Position numbers and translations under genes: made by a program. The notes beneath the pieces are model-generated. The model ran no database searches, had not been told where the DNA came from, and saw only the letters and a program-made list of their open reading frames with translations. From assembly GCA_019459485.1 (NCBI GenBank), contig JAIBEZ010000055.1, positions 1 to 44,050 on the forward strand: a stretch of 44,050 nt of DNA. Reading direction: 5' to 3'. Below are positions 8,006-16,441 of the stretch, in pieces (positions within the stretch are counted from its first letter, which is position 1; every line of letters starts with the position of its first letter). Source of the stretch: Prolixibacteraceae bacterium. Its GTDB lineage: Bacteria; Bacteroidota; Bacteroidia; Bacteroidales; Prolixibacteraceae.

Positions 8006-9304
8006 GTACTCTTCAACCGCCGAAAAACTCACGGTTTTATCCTGAAAATATTGCTGTATTTCAGTCCTTTTTTCTTCCGGAATATTTAGTTGATTCAGGA
8101 TATTGCTCAAATGCATTTTCATGTGTCCCTGCTGAATTCCGACAGAAACCAGCGCTTTGACTGCACCAAAATTGGATGCCAGTCCGGCCACAGCCAGATA
8201 CGTCATTAATTCAGATGCAGACGGATTATCCAATATTCGCATCGCCAGTTTCGAAAGTGGATGAACCGCTGTTATGCCGCCAACCACCCCAACAGCCATC
8301 GCAATCTCGATGCTGAACCGAAACACTCCATCCTGGATCCGAACATCGGTCAGTCCGCTGTAATGGCCATTTCTGGCGGCAAAAGCGTGTCCGCAAGCTT
8401 CAATGGCCCGAAAATCGTTTCCGGTTGCCACAGCCAGCGCGTCAATCCCGTTAAAAATACCTTTGTTGTGGGTTACTGCGCGCGAAACATCTGCCTGCGA
8501 AATACGGATTGCCTGCTCAAATTTTTCAGCAAAATGTATTTTTTCTTCCATCGATTTTCCCTCAAGCAAGTCAGAAACCGGACATTCCACCCAGGCGCGA
8601 ACCCGACTTTCAGGAGTATAATTCGACAAAATTGCCATGATGATTTCACAATCGCGCTGGCCGGTTGAAACCTTTTCGCTGGTCATAAAATAATCCTGAA
8701 GGCTTTTCCCGAACTGCTCCAGACACGAATTTATAAAGTTGGCGCCCATTGCATTGCAGGTTTCAAAACCGGCATCCAACTGGAAATAGTTAGGCAAAAT
8801 ATGGGGCAATGATTTAAGTTCAACGTGGGTAATTCCGCCTCCGCGCGCTTCCATTTTTGCTGTCAGAAAATTACTTTCAGCAAGTAGCTTCAACTTGATT
8901 TCAGGAAAAAGCGATTGTAAATACTCCGGATTTCCATTCCATTTGAAATGAACCTGTCCCTTTTTCTCTGTAACCAAAACTTCGGCATGAAAACCGCCCC
9001 GTTTCGCCCAAAAACCGGCTGCATTTGCCAGCGCTGCAACGACTGAACTTTCTTCGGAAACCAATGGGAAGAACAAATTCTTGCCATTCACTACAAAGTT
9101 GGGAACAAGGGAAAAGGGAAAAGGGAAAATGGAAACCGGATTTTCGCTTAGGTCGTCGATGATTTTTTGTACCGATTCATCAGGAATTTCAAAGGATTTT
9201 AGCCATTGTTTCAAATCCGGATCAAAACCATATTTATGAATCAGCGCGTCAATCCGCTGTTGTTTCGTATATTTTGAAAACCCTTGTATGATGGAATTAT
9301 CCAT
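7985..9304 (-). CDS. mvaA: Hydroxymethylglutaryl-CoA reductase, class II type
   Basis: Interconverts HMG-CoA and mevalonate with NAD(P)H; 439 residues with no membrane anchor, as in class II (bacterial, 'degradative-type') enzymes. Catalytic residues are placed by motif: Glu in EESSVVAA (84/85), K281 in THNKG, D297 in TGND, and H394 in GHMKMH on the C-terminal flap. The ENVIGxF..PLG..TNF segment of the family is replaced by ENPVSIFPFPFSLVPNF (54-70) at equal length; this stretch is encoded by a 7-base tandem repeat. Class II enzymes can run either way, but the kinases and mvaD downstream favour mevalonate synthesis. Its ATG overlaps the fni stop by 8 bases. Confidence 0.92.
   Translation of the reverse strand: MDNSIIQGFSKYTKQQRIDALIHKYGFDPDLKQWLKSFEIPDESVQKIIDDLSENPVSIFPFPFSLVPNFVVNGKNLFFPLVSEESSVVAALANAAGFWAKRGGFHAEVLVTEKKGQVHFKWNGNPEYLQSLFPEIKLKLLAESNFLTAKMEARGGGITHVELKSLPHILPNYFQLDAGFETCNAMGANFINSCLEQFGKSLQDYFMTSEKVSTGQRDCEIIMAILSNYTPESRVRAWVECPVSDLLEGKSMEEKIHFAEKFEQAIRISQADVSRAVTHNKGIFNGIDALAVATGNDFRAIEACGHAFAARNGHYSGLTDVRIQDGVFRFSIEIAMAVGVVGGITAVHPLSKLAMRILDNPSASELMTYLAVAGLASNFGAVKALVSVGIQQGHMKMHLSNILNQLNIPEEKRTEIQQYFQDKTVSFSAVEEYWKNLES
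9101..9135. repeat. Heptamer tandem repeat inside the HMG-CoA reductase gene
   Basis: Units GGGAACA, AGGGAAA three times exactly, then ATGGAAA. They lie within the reductase coding sequence (residues 57-68). Because 7 is not a multiple of 3, gain or loss of one unit would shift the frame. Confidence 0.7.
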
Positions 9305-10307
9305 GATAATCGGGATTGATTGTCAAAAAAGCATTTGCAAGTTGAAGTGCCTGAATTTGATTTTCGAGGAAAGCAGACAGCGATTCGTAACTTACCGAAG
9401 CATGTTTCAAAACGGCAGAAGCCATTCCGAAAACAGCAGGCAACTGGCTTTTGGAAGTCAGGTAATAACCGTCGAGTGCGTTTTGAATGCCGCCCGAAAT
9501 GATCAATTGGCGACAAGCAGGATGTGGATTTTTCTTCAGAATTTGATTGACAGAATCAACCATTTGACTGGCCGACTGGCCGACAAAAGCAAACGGCAAA
9601 CTGGCTTCGAGTTTTTGTGGATCGTCGCGCAACATTTCAAGTTTGGCAAAGTTGGTTCCTCCGTAAGCGCCAAATTCGATTGCTTCGAGCGGAAGAGCCA
9701 GCAATTGCCGCATACTTTCAGGGCCAAAACCCTGACCAACTTCTTTCACGATCACTTTTAAATGAACCTGATCCAAAAGCTGCTGAACGGTTTGTAATGG
9801 GGACTGTTTCAGGCGGTTTCCTTCGGGCTGAAACCATTCCTGCAAGGGATTGACATGTACGATTAATCCGTCGGCGCGCAATTCGCCAACCATATCAACC
9901 ACCGCCTGAATATTTTTTGATACCAGCAATTCTTCTACCTGTGCAATTCCCAAATTGGCCCAAAATGGCAACTCGTCGCCAATTTCGTCCCTGAAATTAA
10001 AATCGTCCCAATGGGTTTTGTCGAATATTATTTTGCGACACGAACCCAATCCCATTCCCATTCCGAATTCGCGGCAGGCGCGAGCAATGTTTCTGTTGAT
10101 TGTTTGCGCGACACCGGTTCCGCCAGTCATGCTCGAAACCCAAATCGGGGTTTGCATGGTTTTGCCAAGAAACTGAATACTCAAATCCAGATTTTCAGGA
10201 TGGGCAGCCAGCATGGGTTCGTAGTTGAAACGTAGGTCTTGCTCCGTCAGTTTGGTCTGCGAATCGAGCGCAAGTTTGATGTGTTCGAGTTTTCGGTCGG
10301 AAGCCAT
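9297..10307 (-). CDS. fni: Type 2 isopentenyl-diphosphate delta-isomerase
   Basis: FMN- and NADPH-dependent isomerase converting isopentenyl to dimethylallyl diphosphate; 336 residues, the usual size. Recognised from RKLEHIKLAL at the start, the TIM-barrel motif SSMTGGT (58-64), HVNPLQEW (the substrate-binding HxNxxQE of type 2 enzymes), VKEVGQGF, EFGAYGGTNFAK and the late FMN-phosphate segment ISGGIQNALDG. It is unrelated to the Nudix type 1 isomerase. First gene of the mevalonate half of the cluster, 129 bases after the acyl-CoA dehydrogenase gene and overlapping mvaA by 8 bases. Confidence 0.93.
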   Translation of the reverse strand: MASDRKLEHIKLALDSQTKLTEQDLRFNYEPMLAAHPENLDLSIQFLGKTMQTPIWVSSMTGGTGVAQTINRNIARACREFGMGMGLGSCRKIIFDKTHWDDFNFRDEIGDELPFWANLGIAQVEELLVSKNIQAVVDMVGELRADGLIVHVNPLQEWFQPEGNRLKQSPLQTVQQLLDQVHLKVIVKEVGQGFGPESMRQLLALPLEAIEFGAYGGTNFAKLEMLRDDPQKLEASLPFAFVGQSASQMVDSVNQILKKNPHPACRQLIISGGIQNALDGYYLTSKSQLPAVFGMASAVLKHASVSYESLSAFLENQIQALQLANAFLTINPDYHG

Positions 10308-10310
10308 TTC

Positions 10311-10338
10311 GAATGTTGAATTTTGAATGATGAATTAT
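10311..10338. repeat. Heptamer short tandem repeat upstream of fni
   Basis: The units are GAATGTT, GAATTTT, GAATGAT and GAATTAT, starting 3 bases 5' of the fni ATG on the minus strand. Confidence 0.6.
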
Positions 10339-10436
10339 AAATGCCTATACTTCCGGCAAATTACAGATTTTTTCGGTTATGATTGGTAAAATGAATCAAC
10401 TTTAGGCACTCCGAATTTTAGTTCACTCCGAACTTT

Positions 10437-11591
10437 TTACTCTTTCAGAATATTTCGTGAAATTACCATCCGGAGAATTTCTGAAGTTCCTTCGCCAATC
10501 TGGAGTAAACGCTGATCGCGGTAGAAACGCTCGATGGGCCATTCACGGTTTTTAAACAATCCGGCGCCACCCAGAATCTGAACTGCTTCGTCGGCCACTT
10601 CGCGGGCAATTTCAGAACAATACAGTTTCGACATGGCAGCTTGTTGCGCGTATGAATGGCCATTGTCTTTCAGCCAACAGGCATTGTACAACGAGTTTCG
10701 TGCATTTTCAATTTTCACGGCCATATCTGCCAGTTTAAAGGCGATGACCTGAAATTCGCTCAACGATTTTCCGAATTGTTTGCGTTGTTTTGAATAGGCA
10801 AGGGCGATTTCGTAGGCTCCCTGTGCCAATCCAAGTCCGATGGCCGCAATCGACAACCGACCCGAGTCCAGTGTTTTCAGCATTATTTTAAAACCATAAC
10901 CACGCTCTCCCAACTGGTTTTCGAGCGGAACCCGGCAATCGTTGAAATACAACATCCCGTTGTCCGCGGCACGCCAAACCAACTTGTTTTTCATGGTTTC
11001 GCGAATGAAACCTTCGCGTTCTTTTTCGATCAGAATAGCAGTAAATTCTTTACGGCCATCCTTTTCGCCTGTGAGAGCCAAAGTGGTCATTCCGGCTGAT
11101 ATTTCTGAAGTTCCGTTGGTAATATATTTTTTTGAGCCGTTTACGATAAATTCATTTTCGGAAATTTCTGCAGTAGTTTCAACGCCCTGGGCATCAGAAC
11201 CAGCATTTTCTTCAGTCAGTCCGAAAGCCCAAAGTTTTTCGCCGGTGCAAAATGCAGGAAGAAACTTTTCTTTTTGCTGATGTGTGCCGAATTCAAGGAT
11301 CGGGCCAACACCCAGCGAGTTATGTGCCGCAAGCGTTGCAGCCATCGAACTGTCAATCCGGGCCACTTCCTCTATAGCAATAATGTACGAAAGATAATCT
11401 GCTCCCTGTCCGCCGAATTCTTCAGGAACCTGCATCCCCAATACGCCTGTTTTACCCATTTCGCGAACCAGTTCAACCGGAAATATCTCCTTTTCGTCAA
11501 AATCATCGATCACCGGTTTTATGAACTTCTCGGCAAAATGACGAACCTTCGCCCTGATTTGATGATGTTTCTCTTTTAATAATGCATTCAT
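10437..11591 (-). CDS. Acyl-CoA dehydrogenase of a branched-chain (leucine-type) cluster
   Basis: FAD-dependent desaturation of a short or branched acyl-CoA to the 2-enoyl-CoA; 384 residues from the ATG at 11591. A TTG seven codons further up lies in a heptamer repeat and is rejected. Family signatures are LTEENAGSDAQG (FAD), KLADMAVKIENAR and QIGEGTSEILR near the C-terminus. Position beside carboxylase and LiuC genes suggests isovaleryl-CoA dehydrogenase (LiuA). However, the catalytic Glu appears at the general position (GEGTSE); true isovaleryl-CoA dehydrogenases have GAGTSE there and a Glu in the helix corresponding to LDSGRLSIAA, which is absent here. Substrate is therefore open. Confidence 0.85.
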   Translation of the reverse strand: MNALLKEKHHQIRAKVRHFAEKFIKPVIDDFDEKEIFPVELVREMGKTGVLGMQVPEEFGGQGADYLSYIIAIEEVARIDSSMAATLAAHNSLGVGPILEFGTHQQKEKFLPAFCTGEKLWAFGLTEENAGSDAQGVETTAEISENEFIVNGSKKYITNGTSEISAGMTTLALTGEKDGRKEFTAILIEKEREGFIRETMKNKLVWRAADNGMLYFNDCRVPLENQLGERGYGFKIMLKTLDSGRLSIAAIGLGLAQGAYEIALAYSKQRKQFGKSLSEFQVIAFKLADMAVKIENARNSLYNACWLKDNGHSYAQQAAMSKLYCSEIAREVADEAVQILGGAGLFKNREWPIERFYRDQRLLQIGEGTSEILRMVISRNILKE

Positions 11592-11594
11592 ATG

Positions 11595-11622
11595 AAAAGT
11601 TCCAAATTTCAAATTTCAAGTT
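11595..11622. repeat. Heptamer short tandem repeat before the acyl-CoA dehydrogenase
   Basis: The units are AAAAGTT, CCAAATT, TCAAATT and TCAAGTT, directly 5' of the ATG at 11591 on the minus strand. Confidence 0.6.
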
Positions 11623-11648
11623 TTTGCAGCTACTTTTCTGAAGCCTGA

Positions 11649-13649
11649 TTACTGCGACTGAACACTATTTTCTTCCAGCTCCACCAGTAATTGCTTTTCA
11701 ATCACTGTATTCCCTTCTTTAATGTGAATTTTTTTAATCTGCGCATCCACCGCACAAAGTACATGAATTTCAGTTTTCATCGATTCCAGTGTCAGTAAAT
11801 TTTGTCCCGAACACACTATATCTCCCTCACATACATTTATTTTCAATACCCTACCAAACAAATCGGCGCAAATAAGGTTCTGAAAAATATTTATTGTTTC
11901 CTGATTTTTACGGTCAACTTTTGCCTGCTGAAGCAAACTATTGCTTTGCAATTCATACGTGAACCCGTTTGTTCCGATCAGTGTTTTTCCAATTTCCTCA
12001 AATATATAGAACTTTTCTGCTTGCTGATCAATTTGAATCTCAAGTTTTTTGCCAATTAAATCCCAGTCAGTAATCAAATATTCCTGAACGTTGATTTTGA
12101 AAACATGTCCGGTTTCTGTCTTTTCAATCTGACATTTGTATTTTTCTTCTTCAATCGAAACCTCAAATTGGGGCATCATTCTCCAGAAACCGATCTGATT
12201 CCAAACTGAATTTTCGGGTTGTTCTTTTTGCTGAAAATGAAAAGTCAGGTAGGCAATCACCAACTTGTGCTTGTTCAGATTATCTCTTTTCTTCTGAACC
12301 TGCTGGTTGATCAACTCCAGATTCTCATCAATGTATCGTGTATAAATTTTATTCTCCTGAAATGCATCGCTTTCGACCAAGCCAGCTAAAAACGGAAGGT
12401 TGGTGTGAATTCCTGAAATGCAGGTTTCTGACAGCAAATGCTGCATTTTGCAAATTGCCTTTTCACGGTTTTCTCCCCTGACAATTATTTTCGCAAGCAG
12501 CGAATCGTAATTGGGCGAAACTGTAATTCCTTCTGAAACAAAAGTTTCAAGCCGAATATTCTGATCTTCCGGAAAATTCCAAACTTTGAGTTTCCCTGCT
12601 GATGGAAGAAAATTGTGACTGGCATCTTCCGCACAAAGCCGCACTTCGACAGCATGTCCGGATATCTGAATATCTTCCTGAGTCATTGGTAATGGATTTC
12701 CGGCAGCCACCAGCAGCTGCAACGAAACCAAATCAGTATTGGTAATCATTTCGGTTACCGGATGCTCCACCTGGATGCGGGTATTCATTTCCAGAAAATA
12801 AAAATGGCCGGTTTCATCCAACAAAAATTCGATGGTTCCAGCATTCCGGTAATTCATCGACCGGGCAATTTTTACTGCTGCTGAAGTCAGTTCAACCCGC
12901 AGATCTTTGCCGATCGAAGGGGAAGGCGCTTCCTCGATAATCTTCTGAAAGTTGCGCTGAACAGAGCATTCGCGCTCGAAAAAGTGCAGAACATTTCCAT
13001 GATGGTCGGCCAAAAGTTGCACTTCAAGGTGACGTGCTCTTGGCAAATATTTTTCGACAAACAATTCTCCGTTTCCAAAATAGCTGATTGCCTGCCGTTC
13101 TGCCTTTTCGAGCGCAGGAAACAATTCTTCCGGCGATTCACAAATTACCATTCCTTTTCCACCGCCGCCGCCGGAAGCTTTTACCATCACCGGAAATTCC
13201 ATTTCAGAACTCTGCTGCACCAATTCTTCAACGGTTCCGCGAAAAGAAGGTAAAACGGGTATTCCCAGGGATTCAACATATTTGAAAGCCTGATTTTTTT
13301 CGCCCATCAGGCGGATATTTTCAGGAGAAGGACCAATAAAAATGAGTCCTGAATCGGCCGCTTTTTGAGCAAAAGCGGCATTCTCGGAAAAAAATCCGTA
13401 ACCGGGATGAATCGCTTCAACACCAGATTCCAAAGCAATTTGAATGATTTTATCCTGATTCAGGTACGTTTCGTTCAAGGTTTTCCCTGAAAGCAAAACC
13501 GCTTCATCAGCCAGCGAAACGTGCAGTGAGTCAGCATCGTCGGCGGCATAAACTGCCACAGTACGAATGCCGTTCTTTTGTGCTGCCCGGATGATCCGAA
13601 CTGCAATCTCGCCACGGTTGGCGATGAGAATTTTTCTGAAATACTTCAC
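11649..13649 (-). CDS. liuD: Acyl-CoA carboxylase biotin-carboxylase/carrier subunit (methylcrotonyl-CoA type)
   Basis: Alpha subunit that carboxylates biotin with ATP and bicarbonate and carries the carboxybiotin; 666 residues, as in 3-methylcrotonyl-, propionyl- and geranyl-CoA carboxylases. The biotin carboxylase N-terminal domain starts KILIANRGEIAVRII. The ATP-grasp glycine loop is KASGGGGGKGM, and FLEMNTRIQVEHPVTE carries the catalytic metal site. A C-terminal biotinyl domain has the acceptor Lys in LESMKTEI; the usual A-M-K-M is S-M-K-T here. GTG at 13649 is the start; it sits in a 16-base context shared with liuC. The beta-subunit gene in the same cluster is its partner. Confidence 0.88.
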   Translation of the reverse strand: MKYFRKILIANRGEIAVRIIRAAQKNGIRTVAVYAADDADSLHVSLADEAVLLSGKTLNETYLNQDKIIQIALESGVEAIHPGYGFFSENAAFAQKAADSGLIFIGPSPENIRLMGEKNQAFKYVESLGIPVLPSFRGTVEELVQQSSEMEFPVMVKASGGGGGKGMVICESPEELFPALEKAERQAISYFGNGELFVEKYLPRARHLEVQLLADHHGNVLHFFERECSVQRNFQKIIEEAPSPSIGKDLRVELTSAAVKIARSMNYRNAGTIEFLLDETGHFYFLEMNTRIQVEHPVTEMITNTDLVSLQLLVAAGNPLPMTQEDIQISGHAVEVRLCAEDASHNFLPSAGKLKVWNFPEDQNIRLETFVSEGITVSPNYDSLLAKIIVRGENREKAICKMQHLLSETCISGIHTNLPFLAGLVESDAFQENKIYTRYIDENLELINQQVQKKRDNLNKHKLVIAYLTFHFQQKEQPENSVWNQIGFWRMMPQFEVSIEEEKYKCQIEKTETGHVFKINVQEYLITDWDLIGKKLEIQIDQQAEKFYIFEEIGKTLIGTNGFTYELQSNSLLQQAKVDRKNQETINIFQNLICADLFGRVLKINVCEGDIVCSGQNLLTLESMKTEIHVLCAVDAQIKKIHIKEGNTVIEKQLLVELEENSVQSQ

Positions 13650-13660
13650 GCTTATGTATT
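13645..13660 (-). promoter_or_regulatory. Start-codon context of liuD shared with liuC
   Basis: On the minus strand the GTG start is embedded in AATACATAAGCGTGAA. The liuC start at 14528 lies in the same 16 bases with one change (AATACATAAGTGTGAA). This supports GTG as the start of both genes and may be a translation-initiation element. Confidence 0.45.
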
Positions 13661-13671
13661 GTTGTTGTTTT

Positions 13672-13706
13672 GCCAGCAGCCAGTTACCAGCCGCAAGCCG
13701 CTTGTT
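13672..13706. repeat. Heptamer short tandem repeat upstream of liuD, GC-rich type
   Basis: The units are GCCAGCA, GCCAGTT, ACCAGCC, GCAAGCC and GCTTGTT. They are related in composition to the reverse complement of the tract at 3531-3564. Confidence 0.55.
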
Positions 13707-13736
13707 TTTTATCTGAAAACTGATTCCTGCGACTGC

Positions 13737-14528
13737 CTACTTTCCCCACTCCGGTTTCCGTTTTTCCAGAAATGCCCGGATTCCCTCCTGTCCATCAGGC
13801 GAGGAAAGCGCTTCCGCCAAAATGACTGCAGTCAAGTCAGTGTCATTTACATCGATACCCCCGGATGTTACCTGATTGATCATGTTTTTCGCCCGTTTTA
13901 CTGCCGAAGGTGCTGCCGAATCGAAAGAGGTCATGAATTCTGACAATGTTTTTCCCAACTGTTCATCTTCGTATAAAATGTCCACCAATCCTGCCTGATC
14001 TGCTTCCGGAGCATAGAATAAACTTCCTGTCAAAATCCATTTCCGCAGATTTTGAACTGACAATCTTTTGGCAACAAACGGCAAAATTGTAGCAGGCAAA
14101 AGGCCCAGTTTTACTTCACTGAACATGAAACGGGTGTTCGATTCGGCCAGCACAAAATCACAGGCAGCCATCAGTCCAATGCCTCCGCCAAACACGTTTC
14201 CACGAACACAAGCAATGGTTACCAATGGCAATTGGTATAATTTCAATAACAGATCTGCCAAGTGTTTATAGCGTGCCGCATTTTCCTCCTGGTTGTTTTC
14301 GTCTGATCCGTAAAACCAGTTCAAATCGGCTCCGGCACAAAACGAACGTCCATTTCCGGAAAGAACCATAAAAAGCAGGTCATTTCTGCCGGAGACCTCA
14401 TCCAGCGCCTGATCCAATTCTGCTATCATCTCCAAAATCAAGGCATTGTGCCTTTCCGGACGAGTTAATGATATCCGGGCAACGGCTTTCTCAATCTTAA
14501 CTTCAATATATTTATATCCGTTTTTCAC
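13737..14528 (-). CDS. liuC: Enoyl-CoA hydratase, LiuC/methylglutaconyl-CoA hydratase type
   Basis: Crotonase-fold hydratase; 263 residues from GTG at 14528. A TTG eight codons upstream is less likely because the GTG shares its context with liuD and fits family length. In the oxyanion-hole region RGNVFGGGIGLMAACD the first crotonase glutamate (GGGxEL) is Gly, while the second is kept in FSEVKLGLLPATI. This combination, with the SEVxLGLxPA..xPFV run, is how Pseudomonas-type LiuC/AtuE hydratases look. LiuC hydrates 3-methylglutaconyl-CoA to HMG-CoA, the same metabolite used by HMG-CoA reductase in the downstream half of the cluster. Confidence 0.83.
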   Translation of the reverse strand: MKNGYKYIEVKIEKAVARISLTRPERHNALILEMIAELDQALDEVSGRNDLLFMVLSGNGRSFCAGADLNWFYGSDENNQEENAARYKHLADLLLKLYQLPLVTIACVRGNVFGGGIGLMAACDFVLAESNTRFMFSEVKLGLLPATILPFVAKRLSVQNLRKWILTGSLFYAPEADQAGLVDILYEDEQLGKTLSEFMTSFDSAAPSAVKRAKNMINQVTSGGIDVNDTDLTAVILAEALSSPDGQEGIRAFLEKRKPEWGK

Positions 14529-14539
14529 ACTTATGTATT
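14524..14539 (-). promoter_or_regulatory. Start-codon context of liuC shared with liuD
   Basis: Minus strand AATACATAAGTGTGAA, with the GTG start at 14526-14528. It matches the liuD context in 15 of 16 positions. Confidence 0.45.
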
Positions 14540-14627
14540 TTTGTTTAATCAATAAATCAATTTCTTCGCAATATTCATGTTCCTCAAATGTGGTGGACGG
14601 TTAATGCTCCGAAATGTGATGCCAATC

Positions 14628-14648
14628 TGGAACTTGGAACCAGGACAT
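14628..14648. repeat. Heptamer short tandem repeat between liuB and liuC
   Basis: The units are TGGAACT, TGGAACC and AGGACAT. It is shorter and less regular than the other tracts and lies just 5' of the liuB stop in window coordinates. Confidence 0.4.
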
Positions 14649-14658
14649 GAAACTCTCA

Positions 14659-16227
14659 TCACATCCGGAACACTCCATATCCCGGTTCTCCAAACGGTCG
14701 GTTCAGCGAAACCGAAATGGCCATGGCCAGTACTTTTCGGGTGTCAGCCGGGTCGATGATCCCATCATCCCACAAACGTGACGAGCTGTAATATGCTGAA
14801 CTTTCCTCATTAAACTGTTCAAGTAATTTATCTCCCGATCCGTTGCTGCCAATACTTTTCAAAACTCCGGAAGCCTGCTCTCCGCCCATCACCGAAATAC
14901 GCGAATGCGGCCACATAAAAAGAAAGTGAGGATCGAATGAACGTCCGGCCATGGCGTAATTTCCGGCGCCAAATGAACCGCCAATTACTACCGTAAACTT
15001 TGGAACTGATGCGTTTGCAACGGCATTTATCAGTTTTGCACCATCGCGGGCAATTCCTCCGTGTTCGTATTTTTTACCCACAATAAATCCGGTAATATTT
15101 TGCAGAAAAAGCAACGGAATTTTTCGCTGCACGCACAACTGAATAAAATGGGCGCCTTTCAGCGAACTTTCAGAAGTTAAAAAACTATTGTTGGCGATAA
15201 TGCCAACCGGAAATCCATAGATTCGGGCAAAACCCGTCACCAGTGTTTTTCCGTAGTTGGCCTTGAATTCCTGAAACTCACTTCCATCAACCAAACGATC
15301 GATGATAGCGTGGGCATTGATCGGTTTTTTCAGATCAGCAGACAGTAATCCATACAATTCTTCCGAAGGGAAAAGCGGCTCATTTACTGGTTGCATGTCG
15401 ATTTTTTGCTTCTCCGGAACGGGTAATCCTGCCACAATAGTACGGCAGGCCCTGATCGCGTCAACATCGTCTTCTGCAATGTGATCGGCTACTCCTGAAA
15501 CTGAAGTATGAACCTCGGCACCACCCAACTCTTCAGGAGTCACTTCTTCACCGGTTGCTGCGAGAACCAACGGTGGCCCGCCAATAAAAATGGTTCCCTG
15601 ATTGCGCACCATGATGGTTTCGTCGCTCATGGCCGGAACGTAAGCGCCCCCGGCAGTGCACGAGCCCATCACCACCGAAATCTGCGGAATTCCTTCAGCC
15701 GACATTCTGGTCTGATTGTAAAAAACCCGGCCAAAATCGAATCGGTCGGGAAAAACGTTGGCTTGCTCAGGCAGAAAAATTCCGCCCGAATCTACTAAAT
15801 AGATACAGATCAGCTTATTTTGACGGGCAATTTCCTGGGCCCGAACGTGTTTTTTGATGGTTTCGCGAATGTAAGTTCCGCCTTTGACGGTGGCATCGTT
15901 GGCAATAATCAGGCATTCGCGCCCCTGAACGACACCGATTCCGGTTATAATTCCGGCGGAAGGAAATGCGTTATCGTATTGATTGTATGCTGCAAATGAT
16001 GAAAGCTCAAGAAACGGTGTTTGCTGATCGACCAACAAATTAATGCGTTCGCGGGCAAGCAACTTTCCACGTTCGCGATGCTTTTCAACAGCAGTTTCGG
16101 AACCGTGCGAACTTACCTCTGCGAGCTTTTCACGGAAGGTTTTTAATACTTCTTCGTAATTCCTGAAATTCTCCTGAAACTCGGGAGATTTGATTCGTGC
16201 TACGTTTTGTTTAATTTTTACCGTCAT
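14659..16227 (-). CDS. liuB: Acyl-CoA carboxylase beta subunit (3-methylcrotonyl-CoA carboxylase type)
   Basis: Carboxyltransferase subunit moving the carboxyl group from carboxybiotin to an acyl-CoA; 522 residues, close to the usual 535. The run [50 protein letters not shown] and IFIGGPPLV is that of methylcrotonyl-CoA carboxylase beta rather than propionyl-CoA carboxylase. Geranyl-CoA carboxylase (AtuC) is the nearest alternative and cannot be excluded by eye. It is the first gene of the nine-gene minus-strand series; the 214-base spacer upstream should hold the main promoter, although no perfect -7 element is visible there. Its partner is the biotin-carrying subunit at 11649. Confidence 0.88.
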   Translation of the reverse strand: MTVKIKQNVARIKSPEFQENFRNYEEVLKTFREKLAEVSSHGSETAVEKHRERGKLLARERINLLVDQQTPFLELSSFAAYNQYDNAFPSAGIITGIGVVQGRECLIIANDATVKGGTYIRETIKKHVRAQEIARQNKLICIYLVDSGGIFLPEQANVFPDRFDFGRVFYNQTRMSAEGIPQISVVMGSCTAGGAYVPAMSDETIMVRNQGTIFIGGPPLVLAATGEEVTPEELGGAEVHTSVSGVADHIAEDDVDAIRACRTIVAGLPVPEKQKIDMQPVNEPLFPSEELYGLLSADLKKPINAHAIIDRLVDGSEFQEFKANYGKTLVTGFARIYGFPVGIIANNSFLTSESSLKGAHFIQLCVQRKIPLLFLQNITGFIVGKKYEHGGIARDGAKLINAVANASVPKFTVVIGGSFGAGNYAMAGRSFDPHFLFMWPHSRISVMGGEQASGVLKSIGSNGSGDKLLEQFNEESSAYYSSSRLWDDGIIDPADTRKVLAMAISVSLNRPFGEPGYGVFRM

Positions 16228-16441
16228 CTGATTAAACAGAAAAGTTTAAATCACTTAGACAAAGAACTGATTCATTTAGTTCACCGGGTATGATAATTTA
16301 TTAGAATTGAAGGTAGTTTCATGGTGAAAATAGGTAATTTAACCTTATTTTTTTCAATCAGTCAATCATTAATCAAACAATTTGTCGAATGCATCTGACA
16401 AATAATTGTCTTTTTTGTCGAACCAATCCAACAAAATAGGT

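Noticed and set aside
7985-9304. HMG-CoA reductase as a mevalonate-degrading enzyme
   Set aside because: Class II sequence type permits either direction, but mvaD, two kinases and isomerase in the same operon make biosynthesis more likely. No mevalonate transporter or HMG-CoA lyase is nearby.
14577-14759. Short plus-strand frame over the liuB end
   Set aside because: It overlaps the conserved C-terminus of the carboxyltransferase on the other strand and lies partly in a heptamer tract.
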